This document shows positions 52,715 to 63,341 of a stretch of DNA of 64,000 nt, one piece after another. The notes under the pieces are model-generated. The model was not told the origin of the DNA, ran no database searches, and saw nothing but the letters and a program-made list of their open reading frames with translations. Each line of letters starts with the position of its first letter. Positions within the stretch are counted from its first letter, which is position 1. This stretch comes from Rotaria sp. Silwood1 (Eukaryota > Rotifera > Eurotatoria > Philodinida > Philodinidae), in the NCBI GenBank assembly GCA_905250075.1, contig CAJNOP010000060.1, positions 121,769 through 185,768 of the forward strand, read 5' to 3'. Made by a program: the position numbers and the translations under genes.

Positions 52715-53063
52715 AACACTGATGGTTAAAATGCTGAAAACAACCATTTGTGACTATTGGGTGAAGTTTTTTTAATTCTATCTTTATCAATGAACAGTTA
52801 GGTTTTCGATCAGTCTTAATTGAACGATAACTGTTGATAATATCAGGAAACCGTGCTTTGTCATATAAAACACATACTAATCATATTAAGTCATATATCG
52901 AGTATCCTCGTCGCAATCTATACTGATGCAATACAAACCTACATTTTGAATCTCTCTTCCGAATGATCGAAAACCTAACTGTGAATTTATAAGGATAGAA
53001 TTTAAAAAAACCTGACAAAATAGTTACAAATGGTTGTTTTCAGCATTTTTAACGATCAGTGTT
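52715..53063. repeat. Large inverted repeat next to the mariner relic
   Basis: Left arm 52715-52812 (starting AACACTGATGGTTAAAATGC) and right arm 52965-53063 (ending TTTTTAACGATCAGTGTT) are inverted copies over about 98 bp with several mismatches and small gaps, separated by about 150 bp. It could be a foldback-type element or MITE. Its left end lies only a few bases from the mariner right end. No convincing flanking duplication was found. Confidence 0.75.
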
Positions 53064-53103
53064 GGATTTATATTTTTCGAATGATACAAAAGAAAAATTT
53101 CAG

Positions 53104-53426
53104 GCTCGAGCCAGAGATGTCCATCGCGGTTGAACCTCTGCCGCTGCCGCGATGGTTTTCAAAAAAGTGTTTCGATTTTCACTGCTGCAACTGTATTGGA
53201 CCAGAAATATTGGTACTAGTCCATCATATTCATTCAGTCTCGGGGTGTTTCATTTGTAAACAATGAAATTCTATTAAATTCATGCAGTTTTTCAATGTCC
53301 TCGAAAAAAAATGCTGCCGCTACCGCGATGAGCTTTTAAAAACTCTGCCGCTGTCGCGCCGCTGCCGCGATGAGTTTTTAAGAAACCTGCCGCTGCCGCG
53401 CCACCATGGACATCTCTGGCTCGAAC
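53104..53426. mobile_element. hAT-type MITE, GC-richer, with CCGCTGCCGCGATG repeats
   Basis: The element spans 53112-53418. It starts CAGAGATGTCCATCGCGG and ends with the inverted copy CCATGGACATCTCTG. The flanks GCTCGAGC (53104-53111) and GCTCGAAC (53419-53426) match at seven of eight positions, fitting an 8-bp hAT target duplication. The interior contains several copies of CTGCCGCTGCCGCG followed by CGATGAG/CGATGG and TTTTTAA words. It is non-coding and much richer in GC than its surroundings. Confidence 0.82.
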
Positions 53427-56400
53427 ACAGCTGTAGATCTTGAGTTGGCAAATCTAGTGCACCCCTTAGAACTGAAATTCCATACATTTTTCAAAGCACT
53501 TTAACTTCTTTGAACTTCACTCACTGCTCATCAGATTTATGAGCAAGTTTTGTTAACTAGTACAGAGAAAGATACAGAATATTAGCTTCTTTCTAATGGT
53601 AAAACTAGCGGATCGATAGCTCTTTGTGTTGAAGAGATCTTCGACAAACAATCATCCTTCTTTTATTTTGAAATGGACATTAATTTCAATATTGGATTAT
53701 TTCAAAATACGCTAGAAATTTATTAGCCTCTGGTATCATTAATATTTGAACTTCCATATTTAAATTGGATTTTTTCGACTATTACAGATGAATCTATTAT
53801 GTTCTTTGCTTCCAAAAATGTTTTTTTTTCTATTTTGCAAAAAGAAAGTCAAAACTTTTTACTTTAAAGTCATTTTCATTACTTTCTTATCGGTTACAAC
53901 TTGAAAGTCATTGCAACTCAAAAACCTAAACACCAGCAATCTAATTAAATGAACAGTATTTGCAATTTTAGCTTCATTTTGTAGAAGAACATTACTAAAT
54001 GGTTCATAATCTGTCATTTGAGAAATAGAAAATTCAAATAGTATGGCGAACTGAAATCAAGCAAAAGGAATCGATTCACTTCATATAGAAGTGATGACTT
54101 GAAAATTCCAAACATATGTTATTTAATATTATAAAGGATATTTTTGTTTTCTCTTTGCCTCTATTAGGGAATATTAATAAACCAATTACGTCAGAAATTG
54201 TTGCTATTCGTTTGAAGACTTTCAAATAATAATCTTTGATTATATATTTTATTGGAACATTTGACCAATATTTCTAGAGGGAAAGTCGAAAAACAATTTT
54301 TACGATTGTAATAGTACTTGATAGTTCAATTTCGAAAATGATCAGTTCATCTCAACTGAATGGAATTCATCAATGAAATAAGTGACTATAGAAATCTTTT
54401 TTTTCTTAAGCGCTAGATTGAGTCGATTTGATATCCAGAATTATTAGAATCCTCTGATTTATATAAAGTTGTAGTAAATTTTTTTCGTTCTTTGTTTAAA
54501 ATAAATTCGTTTGAACTGCTTTAATAGACAAATTATCAGGAACTAGAACACAGTAAAACATCACTCAATAATGTATAGACAAGGAAATAAGATACTTTCT
54601 TTTTATTATGGCAAAAATATTAGAACATTCAGCCATAAAACCACCAGTTTATATAAGGCAGCCGATTTTGATACTACATTCAAATAATATAGAAGAAAGA
54701 AATTGATGAATGACACTGCTGAACGTATCATTTTAACATAATGAACCGCTAAATTCAGACTCGAAAATTTCATAACTATCATTGACATTTTCTTTCACTT
54801 TCAACCGATGTTTATCTGATGGATATCGTTTATATAATGAACGTTTGTCGATAATCAGTTGAAAATTTATGAAAAGTCCCGTAAGTTTTATATACACATA
54901 TTTAACACGTCTGAGCTTGTTTTATCAATAACATATAGAAGATAATATTCATTGTAGTTATTTTCTTTCGAACTATAGTGTACCACTTTAGATTCGATTT
55001 CTTGAAATTTAGATTTTTTTCTCATAATAATATATGTATGAATGCACTATGCAAAATATCTTATGTGTGTTTGAATGTCAATGAGATAGTGCATAGAACA
55101 AAATAGAATCAACATACTGTGTAATATCTATTGTGTTCTTTGCCAATATAATGACACCCCTTTTTGGCTCTCTTATCACTTGTTTCATTTCTTGCGTCTA
55201 CTCTAAATGGTTGCCTATACATTCATTTGTATGGAAGTGTTCTCGATTGTTTTGTATATTGAGAGTATGGCACTAGAATTATTCTTAATTCACCCACAGC
55301 CTAAACATTTATGAGTCAATATTTTCATTATTTAGAGGAAAAGAATCGTGACGTATATGCTCTCAGAACATGTCTTACTCGATTTACGTTCTTAATTCTT
55401 TATTTCTCCTTTTTTCTTTCATTTTCTTTGATGATAACCATCATTGACATTATAATCAAAATCAAGAGAAATGATGATTAATGAATGAATATCGAATAAA
55501 GCATCCAAGTGATTGAGAATATATTTGAAAGGTATTTTCATTCGATATAATCAAATACAAGTTTTTCTAATCAAGTTGGTTTTGATGGCATGCAATTTGG
55601 TAAAAAAGAATTAGATAGACAATCAATGAGTTTGATTAAGCTAAGCGACAAAAAAACTGATTTTTTTATTTTTATTTTGGTTAATTTTCAATAAAAACTA
55701 CATTAAAATCGTTATGATTTCAGTTGTTTTCGTTTGCATCAAATATATATATATAATTATCATAAAGATTTACAAATTCTACATTTGAAACAAAACATCC
55801 GATATTCTAGCTATGTACTGTACATGTATAAAATTTTTTCAATAATACTTTCAGGCTTAACGAAAACGTTCCTATTGTTGATGCTATGATAAGTCATCAT
55901 TAGTGTGTAGATTTGGATGTGAATATAAGTTTGAATCCTTCGTCTACTTTCATCTATACCTTAATCTATGCAGTAACATGTACAAGAGCAATCTCATTGA
56001 GTTATTTGCACTTACGCACTTATCCTAGAGTTGTAATCTGTCAATATCGGTCGGTTTTCACTGATTGACAAGTATTTTATAGATATGTTATTCTTTTCTT
56101 TTGGACACTCTTATCATATTAATGAAGTACTGTTGTTTTGAAAAAGTATCTTCTATCTTCTTCTATTTGTCCACACTGTTGTATTTCTTCAATGGAAGTA
56201 TATTTGACTTTTTAAAGAAGTTAAAACAAAACTACTACGGGAGTTAAACCTAACTCATATATATTTTGTTCAAGATTAAATTTAGGTTCAGATTGTCGTT
56301 TGAAACAGAACGTTAGGTTTTTTTGTAAAGATCGAGTGATATAGTTTAACATTTCGACTGTGACAATCACTTGATACATAGGTGACTCTCTCTCATTATG

Positions 56401-58050
56401 TAGAGATAGATATTTCAAATATTCATCATTGAGAAACAAAATATATTATAAACAATTGGAACATGATGATTAAGAATAACTCAATAAATGAGCCACTTTT
56501 TGCTTTTTTTTACCAGCCGAACAGGAATAGTTTAATAAATCCCAACCAGTTACAATCTAGCGTTGGCACCTATAATTTCTATCGGGAACCATATCAGTGA
56601 ATTAGAAATAAGTAAGACTCATTGAAATATATGTTTTAGAAAAGAGACAACTGTGAAAGTCTGTAGGAACTCAGAACGATATTTTACTGGTATTATTTGT
56701 TTGATCGCCTGAAAAATCTTTGTAAACTTGTGGACTTTTATTCGTTTCCCAATATTGTGAAACACGATCTGAAACGAGTGTTGAAGTGTACAACCTGTCA
56801 CAGACCATTGCAGACGCTAGTCAGAGACACACAGATCACGACATAAGTTGTTAATACACAACCACAGATCGCATAGCAGTAACGGCTTGTTACAATATAC
56901 AAAATACTTCCTTATGTCGTCTCTTGAGGATTAAGCAAAAAGAGGATGACGACGAAAGCAACTACATCCTGTTTCACATTTTAGTCTTACAGGGATTGCG
57001 CTAACAGTTTGTTTTAAATCAATCAAGCCCGATCGGTCTAGAATTTCTTGAATTGTCAGAATTTGGCCACGTTCACACTTAATATTGATATTGTGCTGTA
57101 TCTGGTGTAGCTAAGAACGTTTTAAGTTATAGCACTGATTTTATTAAGAAAATTATCTTTTTGTGTTACCAACTATTAAAATATTCTCTTTAGAGTTCGT
57201 CAAAAGTAGTTTTATTGAATATATAAATCCATTTTTCACTTGCACGTCTTTGAAAAGAGTTATTTTTCATTCATAAATTGAACACAAATAATTGATTAAA
57301 ATAACTTATCAAAATAACGGTTTATTGAATATTTTTGCTAAAATTTGTGATTACCATAAATCGAGTTTTTATTAACATGTTAAAAAAAATCAATTTACTA
57401 TGATGAAAAGCTAAAATTCATATGAAATATTGTTTTTATACCATAACAACAGACACAACAATTAGGCTGATAAATCAAACCATTATCGATTTATTTTATT
57501 CAATTTTTCATATTTGTCTAATATTTGAAAAAGCTTTAAAGTTCAAAGAAATTTTCTAGTGGGAACATTCAAACAAAATTGTTCATAAAAATAGGAATTT
57601 TTAAAAAGTTCCTCGGGCGAAAACTATCCTAAAATTATCTAATTATTAGACATTGTACCATTTATAATTCAAAATAAAATATTCTTTCTTGCTAACAATC
57701 ATGAAAGTTATCAGTATAAAAAGAGCACAAGTGTTAACAGCATGCAGAAATTATACGAAAAAACTCAATCATAATAGAAATGATGCATTAGAAAATAAAT
57801 TTAAAAAGAACTATTTATCAAATTAGTAGATTATTTACCAGTTTGAAACCGCAGCGTTATTTCTTTTTGTCGTTGAAAATATAAATAAATTATTATTTGT
57901 CTGCAACGTATTTCATACGAATATCGCACTAATACTTGTTGAGAAGAATAATTCATCAATTTTACTTTAGTTCAATACGGGATTTTTTGATTAAATAAAT
58001 AAAAAGAAAAAGAATATAAAAAAAAATGAAAAAAACAAAATCCAAGGTTT
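53427..58050. other. Long intergenic region, no gene recognised
   Basis: AT-rich sequence without a convincing coding frame. It contains copy B of the dispersed duplication (55324-55640) and short TA runs near 55.75 kb. Confidence 0.4.
55324..55640 (+). repeat. Ancient dispersed duplicate, copy B
   Basis: Matches the two blocks of copy A at 46.8-47.7 kb in order and orientation, including TGCTCTC.GAACATGT in the first block and GATGATTAATGAATGAA plus AGACAATCAAT in the second. Copy B lacks the roughly 650 bp between the blocks of copy A and has about 50 bp extra inside the second block. Confidence 0.6.
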
Positions 58051-60915
58051 TCAACGTTGTCGAGCTGCTTTAACTACTTTCCATTTGTTGTTTTTCACTG
58101 GTTTAATTGAGAATTCATGTGTTGTATTAAGAAGATGCACCATTGTATCATATGCACGTCGTTTAGCATCATTTTTTTTTGAATCCCATACATAAGCCAA
58201 CATGAGATGACCATCAAGTAAAAGTGAAAAATACCATTGTTTCTTAGTACCAATTTTTCTTTCGCGAGCAGTTTCTGTAATTGATATTAATGGTGGAATA
58301 TTAAGAATTGATGTTATTCGAGAATATTCTTCACCAACACGAATACCATATGAATAAAATCGATGTTGAAGTGTACGAATTTGTGTCAAGAAAGGACGTT
58401 GATCAACACGTCGAGTACTATGTACAAAGAGAAAAGAAAAAATAATATTCTTTTATTTTTTAATTCAAATTAATCTTGTCATTTACCTTCCTTCTTCTTC
58501 ATCTGTCACATCAGAAATGGCTCCTAATTGAGAAGCATGATCAATTGGTGCACATCGTTGACGATTTTCATGTTGACAATCATCTATACCACTAGTAGTT
58601 GTCGGACTAAATGTGTCAATATTATTCGGTATGTTTGTCTAAATATATAAAAACAACTTTGACTGAAAAGATAAACTATCATTTTTACAGATAAATAATG
58701 TTGATTCAAACGACAATCTTCAAATCTTATTTGTTCAAGAGTATTCTAGAATAAATTAAATTTTAACGTTGAAAGTAAATCATTAAATTTATTTAACTTA
58801 CAGTAAGATTTTGAATTATTGATGATGATGGATATTGACGAGTCATCGCTGGATGACCAACTGATGGTGTCGATTCTAAAAAATCCAAACTTTTATATTT
58901 TATCAAACAAAATATTTAGGAATTAGAACTAGAGCTCATCGGATTAGTCCTGGGTTTAGGTCCGAAAACTTTGGTCGTGATAGATTCCACTCCTACACAT
59001 TTCTCAGATGAGTTATCTAAGAAATGTGTAGAATGCACTAGTGACCTAATACAAAAATCCGAAAAAAGTTTTCGTATCCTTGGTGTGGCTACCCTATTCC
59101 AATAAAAATATTTTACTAAAAGTATCAAAGCACGGTTCAACTGGTTCGGGCCCGAAAAATGTTCAAAAATTCGGGTACAAGTGTGGAATTTTGGACCTTA
59201 CGAGCTCTAGTTAGAACCTGGCACGCAGCCACTGTTGGAGTCAACTAAATTTTTTACAGAAAACTCAGTTTTAACATATGAACTTTTTCAATAGCAGATT
59301 TTGTTCTCTGATATTTATTGTACAAACTGATGCATTCTTGAGGTCTTAACGATGTCTTATCAAGGCATATGAACATGAAAGAAAGTTGGAATTGACTTTG
59401 ACTCCACATTTGTTTCGTGCCTGGATGCCTTGACGAGACATTACTCAAACTACCAAAATGCACTGATGTGTACAGCAAATATCAGAGAAAAAAAAAAGCA
59501 GCTATTCAAAAAAGTTCTCATGCTAATGCTGAAATGTTGGCAATAGATTTAAATGACTGCATGCAGGACTTCATTAGAAATTTATTCACTTACGAATCGA
59601 ACTTGATCCAAATGTAGTTGGTGCTACAGATTGAAATATATCATTTAAATTGAGTGGGTCATTACAAATAGATGGACCTTAATTAAAAATTATTTTAAAA
59701 AATAAAGATTATAATACAGAAAAGAAAAAAATCACAGCAATACCATCTGATAATGATATTGAATTCCATTTATTATTATTGTTTTGTAACACTGATGGTA
59801 TAATAAGACGTGAATCATTCAGTGATGGTGGTTGAATTAATCGAGGTGGTGTTCCAATCGATGGTGACATATCTATATAAGAAATTATATTACTTAAACT
59901 AAAGATTTAAATTTACTTTGATGTAATATAAGATTAACATGATACATTTCACATTGTGTTACTGCAGATATCATTGATTTTTGCATATAAGTTGCTGCTA
60001 AATGACGAATGATTGGTGATTCATGTCTATGAAATAAATTCAAATAAAAAAAATCAATTATAGATTTCAAAATTTACGTTATCGACACTGTTAATTTTGA
60101 TGATAATTTGACAACTGGTGATTCACATGAAAGTGTAACCATACATCGATATTGTTGTCGAAGACATCGAATAAAATAAGCCTAAAATCAATAATTTTTA
60201 TATTAATATAATTAAATGATATTTAATTTTACTAAATTTTCAAAGACATAATTCGATACATTATATCCTTTAATACCATCAAATACATATCCAATAATTA
60301 TTGTTGTTTGATACTAAAAGAAAAAAAATATCATATCAATGAAATATTACGAAATTTTAAAAAAATAATGAATTACTCCTTGATCGATAATACTCCAATT
60401 TCCTTGTCCACTATTATTTTCGTCACATTCTCGTTCTCTTGATAAATATGTTGTTACACATCGTTTAAATGCTTTTTAGAAATAAAATGATTTTGTTTTT
60501 CTATTAAACCTATTTAAAAAAAAATTTTTACTTTCAAATGAAAATGCATCTTGAGTTGTAACATTTAAATGAAGTGGACGTTTATGATCAAGCAATTGTC
60601 GTAATTCCGGTGGAATATAAGTACCATCGAGACGAATCGATACGACACAGTGCTGATCAATCTATAATTGAATTTATTATTTTATATTATATTTCAATGA
60701 ATTATACTAACATAATCAAGAGCTTTAGCAGATAATAATTTGAATTTGTCCTTGTCCGACAGACTATTGATATCATACTACATAGAATAAAAATAAAGGA
60801 AATAAAAGTAAACAAATAAAAATGAGGAGAAAAAATTTACAATATGTGTTTCTCTCAATGACATCGACGACGGAATTTCTCCCGATGCACGATGTGAGGA
60901 GTTTATCGAATGCAT
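58051..60915 (-). CDS. Uncharacterised protein with C-terminal dsRNA-binding-like domain (13 exons)
   Basis: Exons, minus strand: 60915-60841, 60777-60712, 60661-60532, 60471-60377, 60313-60233, 60181-60078, 60026-59917, 59872-59744, 59677-59594, 58875-58802, 58745-58689, 58638-58487, 58417-58051. All junctions are GT-AG and in phase; total 1524 nt, 507 residues. Residues about 447-482 (WYFSLLLDG...DSKKNDAKRRAYDTMVHLL) match the second half of a double-stranded-RNA-binding domain: strand-turn, SKK..AK near the last helix, then the helix. The preceding QHRFYSYGIRVGEE could be its degenerate first half. The middle (about 215-385) is low-complexity, rich in Ser, Pro, Asn and Gln. The N-terminal 210 residues look folded (for instance YQTTIIIGYVFDGIKGYNVS) but I do not recognise them. 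No signal peptide or span is seen. An RNA-binding role is inferred only from the C-terminal motif. An AG lies just before the ATG (60918-60919). Confidence 0.82.
58922..59217. mobile_element. hAT-type MITE inside intron 9 of the dsRBD-like gene
   Basis: The element spans 58930-59209 (280 bp). It starts TAGAGCTCATCGG and ends CCTTACGAGCTCTA, inverted repeats with a short core mismatch. The flanks ATTAGAAC (58922-58929) and GTTAGAAC (59210-59217) match at seven of eight positions, fitting an 8-bp target duplication. It is non-coding. Its TAGAGCT end resembles that of the element at 7502-7818, which also lies in an intron. Confidence 0.82.
59275..59526. repeat. Inverted repeat whose arms carry the same coding-like peptide
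   Basis: Arms of about 90-100 bp, 59275-59368 and 59424-59526, are diverged inverted copies separated by about 55 bp, inside the same 718-bp intron. The right arm read on the plus strand gives CLDETLLKLPKCTDVYSKYQ; the left arm read on the minus strand gives CLDKTSLRPQECISLYNKYQ. Conserved positions include CLD.T.L, C...Y.KYQR.K.A and K..H. This suggests a duplicated and inverted coding fragment, or a foldback element. Confidence 0.7.
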
Positions 60916-61560
60916 CACTAGTAAAAGATTTATAATAATAATAATAATAAATAATTTTTAGTTTTCGAAAATAAAATGTTCACTCTGATCGAGACTGGAA
61001 TTGTAGAAGATGATAATGACACAAATAAGACTTTGTTTTAGGAAGATCTCTTTTTTTCGAAATCGAAGATCAACAATAAACTGTTAGACTGAATAAGCAC
61101 AGACAACTCGTCACCGCCGCTGGGGGTGATCGAGCGTCGAGTTATAGGTAAAAATGGTGAAATAACGGCAAGCACACATCCGAACAACGAGAGAAGGAGA
61201 GAGAAAACCATATCGTTAGAAAAAAGACGACCGCCCAGCAGCTGAATGTGTGTATTCGTCGTAGAAGGAATAAATATTATCCAGGGATTGATTATGTATC
61301 TATTCTGTATCTGTCCTCGTTTATTCTATTTCCATCGAGAAAATTTGAACTAGTGACAGTACGAGTGCATTTATATGATAATAAAAAAATATCGAGGTTA
61401 AATATTTCAAATCATTTGAATAAGTGATACACAGTTCATTATAATAAGTGAAAGGAAAGGTCAAAGGATCTACTGCATAGTCTATAACTATAGCATATAC
61501 GTCGATATGAACAATTAATGAACAATAAAATTCAAATTTCTTAAAGTTTATTATTCATAA
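60916..61560 (-). promoter_or_regulatory. Upstream region of the dsRBD-like gene
   Basis: The part 61090-61260 is less AT-rich (CACCGCCGCTGGGGGTGATC, GACCGCCCAGCAGCTG) than anything else nearby and lies just upstream of the dsRBD-like gene. Position and composition suggest promoter or untranslated leader sequence. No specific element is assigned. Confidence 0.3.
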
Positions 61561-61561
61561 A

Positions 61562-61863
61562 CACATTATATATATTTTTTTTCGTTTATTTTAAATAAAC
61601 TAGTCAAATACCAACAATGCCTAAAAAAAATACGTCAACTATTTGCACTTGGTGTATCTAAATATGATGTTTCTTTATAGTTCGTACGATTAGTCCACAT
61701 AATTAAGTCTCTTTATAATAAAAATATTGATGAATTTAAAAAAAAAACATTTAAAATTAACGAAATTGATTTATTTTCAATGTATTTAATACCTAATGTT
61801 TTTTGGATCATGTATTGTTACGTTTCTGCTATGGCAAGTATATATTCATTGATAAACTTTTAA
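61562..61863 (+). pseudogene. Possible decayed coding fragment
   Basis: A plus-strand frame reads LVKYQQCLKKIRQLFALGVS, then a single TAG near 61677, and continues in the same frame with DEFKKKTFKINEIDLFSMYL and a hydrophobic stretch (VFWIMYCYVSAMASIY) to a TAA near 61861. One stop in about 95 codons is unusual for such AT-rich sequence, so it may be a broken gene or exons with a misjudged intron. No family recognised. Confidence 0.3.
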
Positions 61864-62006
61864 TAAAAACATAAAATTTAAATGAATCCTAAATATTAAA
61901 CCACATAAAGCCTGGCGCAATTTTTTTTACAAATCAAGATCTCCAAAATATTATTGACACTGAGTTAAGTTTATAAGAAAAAAAGTTATTTTATAAAGAA
62001 TAAGTA

Positions 62007-63341
62007 TTATTTGGTGCCAGTTGTTTTAATCGAATCGATGGTTTTATTACCAGTTTGAGATCGAGAAAGAGCAGCAAGTACAGTTAGTTTAGTGCCTAAG
62101 CGTTTGAATGTATTTGGTGTTTTACCATGTTGTAAATGTTCTGCTGTTATTAATTTTGGTATTCCTGCTTTAGGTCTTAAATCTGGATCAAATAAATTGA
62201 AAATATTATGAACATTAGTTTTAGAATTTTCACATTGAAAAGAAATTTTTGTTGTCGTAGGATTTCGAAAAGTGGCAGATTTTCTTAGAGGATTTATACG
62301 TGGATAACGTTGATTTATATATTGAATAAGACGTGTTAAATCTGATGATAAATGTTTTTTATCAAGCATTTTTAAAATTAATGAACGAATCGATCCTGAA
62401 CGATCTTGTACAGCTTGTGGAAAAACATTTTCAAAAAAGTTCATATAAGAGTGATGTTGAACTGTTTGATGTGGAGATTCTGATCGAGGAGGAAGAGTTT
62501 TATGAAGCTGTATATGGAAACGAGCTGATTCACGAGTCAAACAATGATCTTGAGAATATAAACGACTAAAAATAATGCAATTCAATATCTTTATTATTTA
62601 TTCAAGTAAAAAACAGACTTATTTTGAATCGTTTTTAAAAATTCTTTATGTTTTGCATCGATTTCAATATAACCAAGCATATTTGTTAATTGAATATAAT
62701 CCCGAACAAATGGTGATGCATCTGTTCTAGTTAATAAAGTCAAAACAAGGTCATATCGTCCACAAAACATCGCTAGAAATATGAATAAAAATGTCAATAT
62801 CTTATAAACAGTATCTTTAAATTTTACCAAAGAGTAATGGTGTAAATCCAAAAACATTTCGTTCATCAATATCAATACCAAATTTAATAAATTTCTCAAT
62901 TAAAATATTCATAATTGTCGTATCATCTTTTCCATAAATAACAACATAATGAAGAATTGTATTACCTTGTTGATCTTTCGATCGAAGATTAAGATCTAAT
63001 GATGTTTCATTTAATAAAAAATCAAATAATTTATAACGTTGATAACGAAGTGTATACATAAGAACATTACAACCAAATTCATCACATACATTTGGTGAAT
63101 AATGATAACGTGATGAAAATAAAAGTTTCATGGTTTGATATGCATAATCTTCATCAGGATAAATACATAATTGTATAAGTACTGGTATTGGATGTAAATT
63201 TTTTAATTGTGTTGAAGATGATGTAGATGATGAATGAGGACTTTTAGAGCCAGTACTACATGATAATCGTCGTGTTCCTATACGCGAATGTGTCAATGGA
63301 CGTAAACATGGTAAATTCGGATTAATATCCGGTAGATTCAT
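62007..63341 (-). CDS. Ankyrin-repeat protein
   Basis: Exons 63341-62828, 62772-62619 and 62565-62007 join in phase to 1227 nt, 408 residues; introns are 55 and 53 bp. After a Ser-rich N-terminus (about 26-45) the protein has ankyrin-type repeats at about 88-117 (DEFGCNVLMYTLRYQRYKLF), 123-157 (DQQGNTILHYVV...) and 160-190 (NVFGFTPLLFAMFCGRYDLV). The G.T.L..A......V..LL pattern is clear in the second and third. Ankyrin repeats bind other proteins. The C-terminal 180 residues are basic and without a recognised domain. No membrane span or signal peptide is evident. The second donor (AATAA|GTCTGT) is weak but is the only one that keeps phase with exon 3. It is not assigned to a named family. Confidence 0.82.

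Noticed and set aside
52559-53266. Two open frames beginning MVVFSI on opposite strands
   Set aside because: They arise from the two arms of the inverted repeat and do not look like separate genes.
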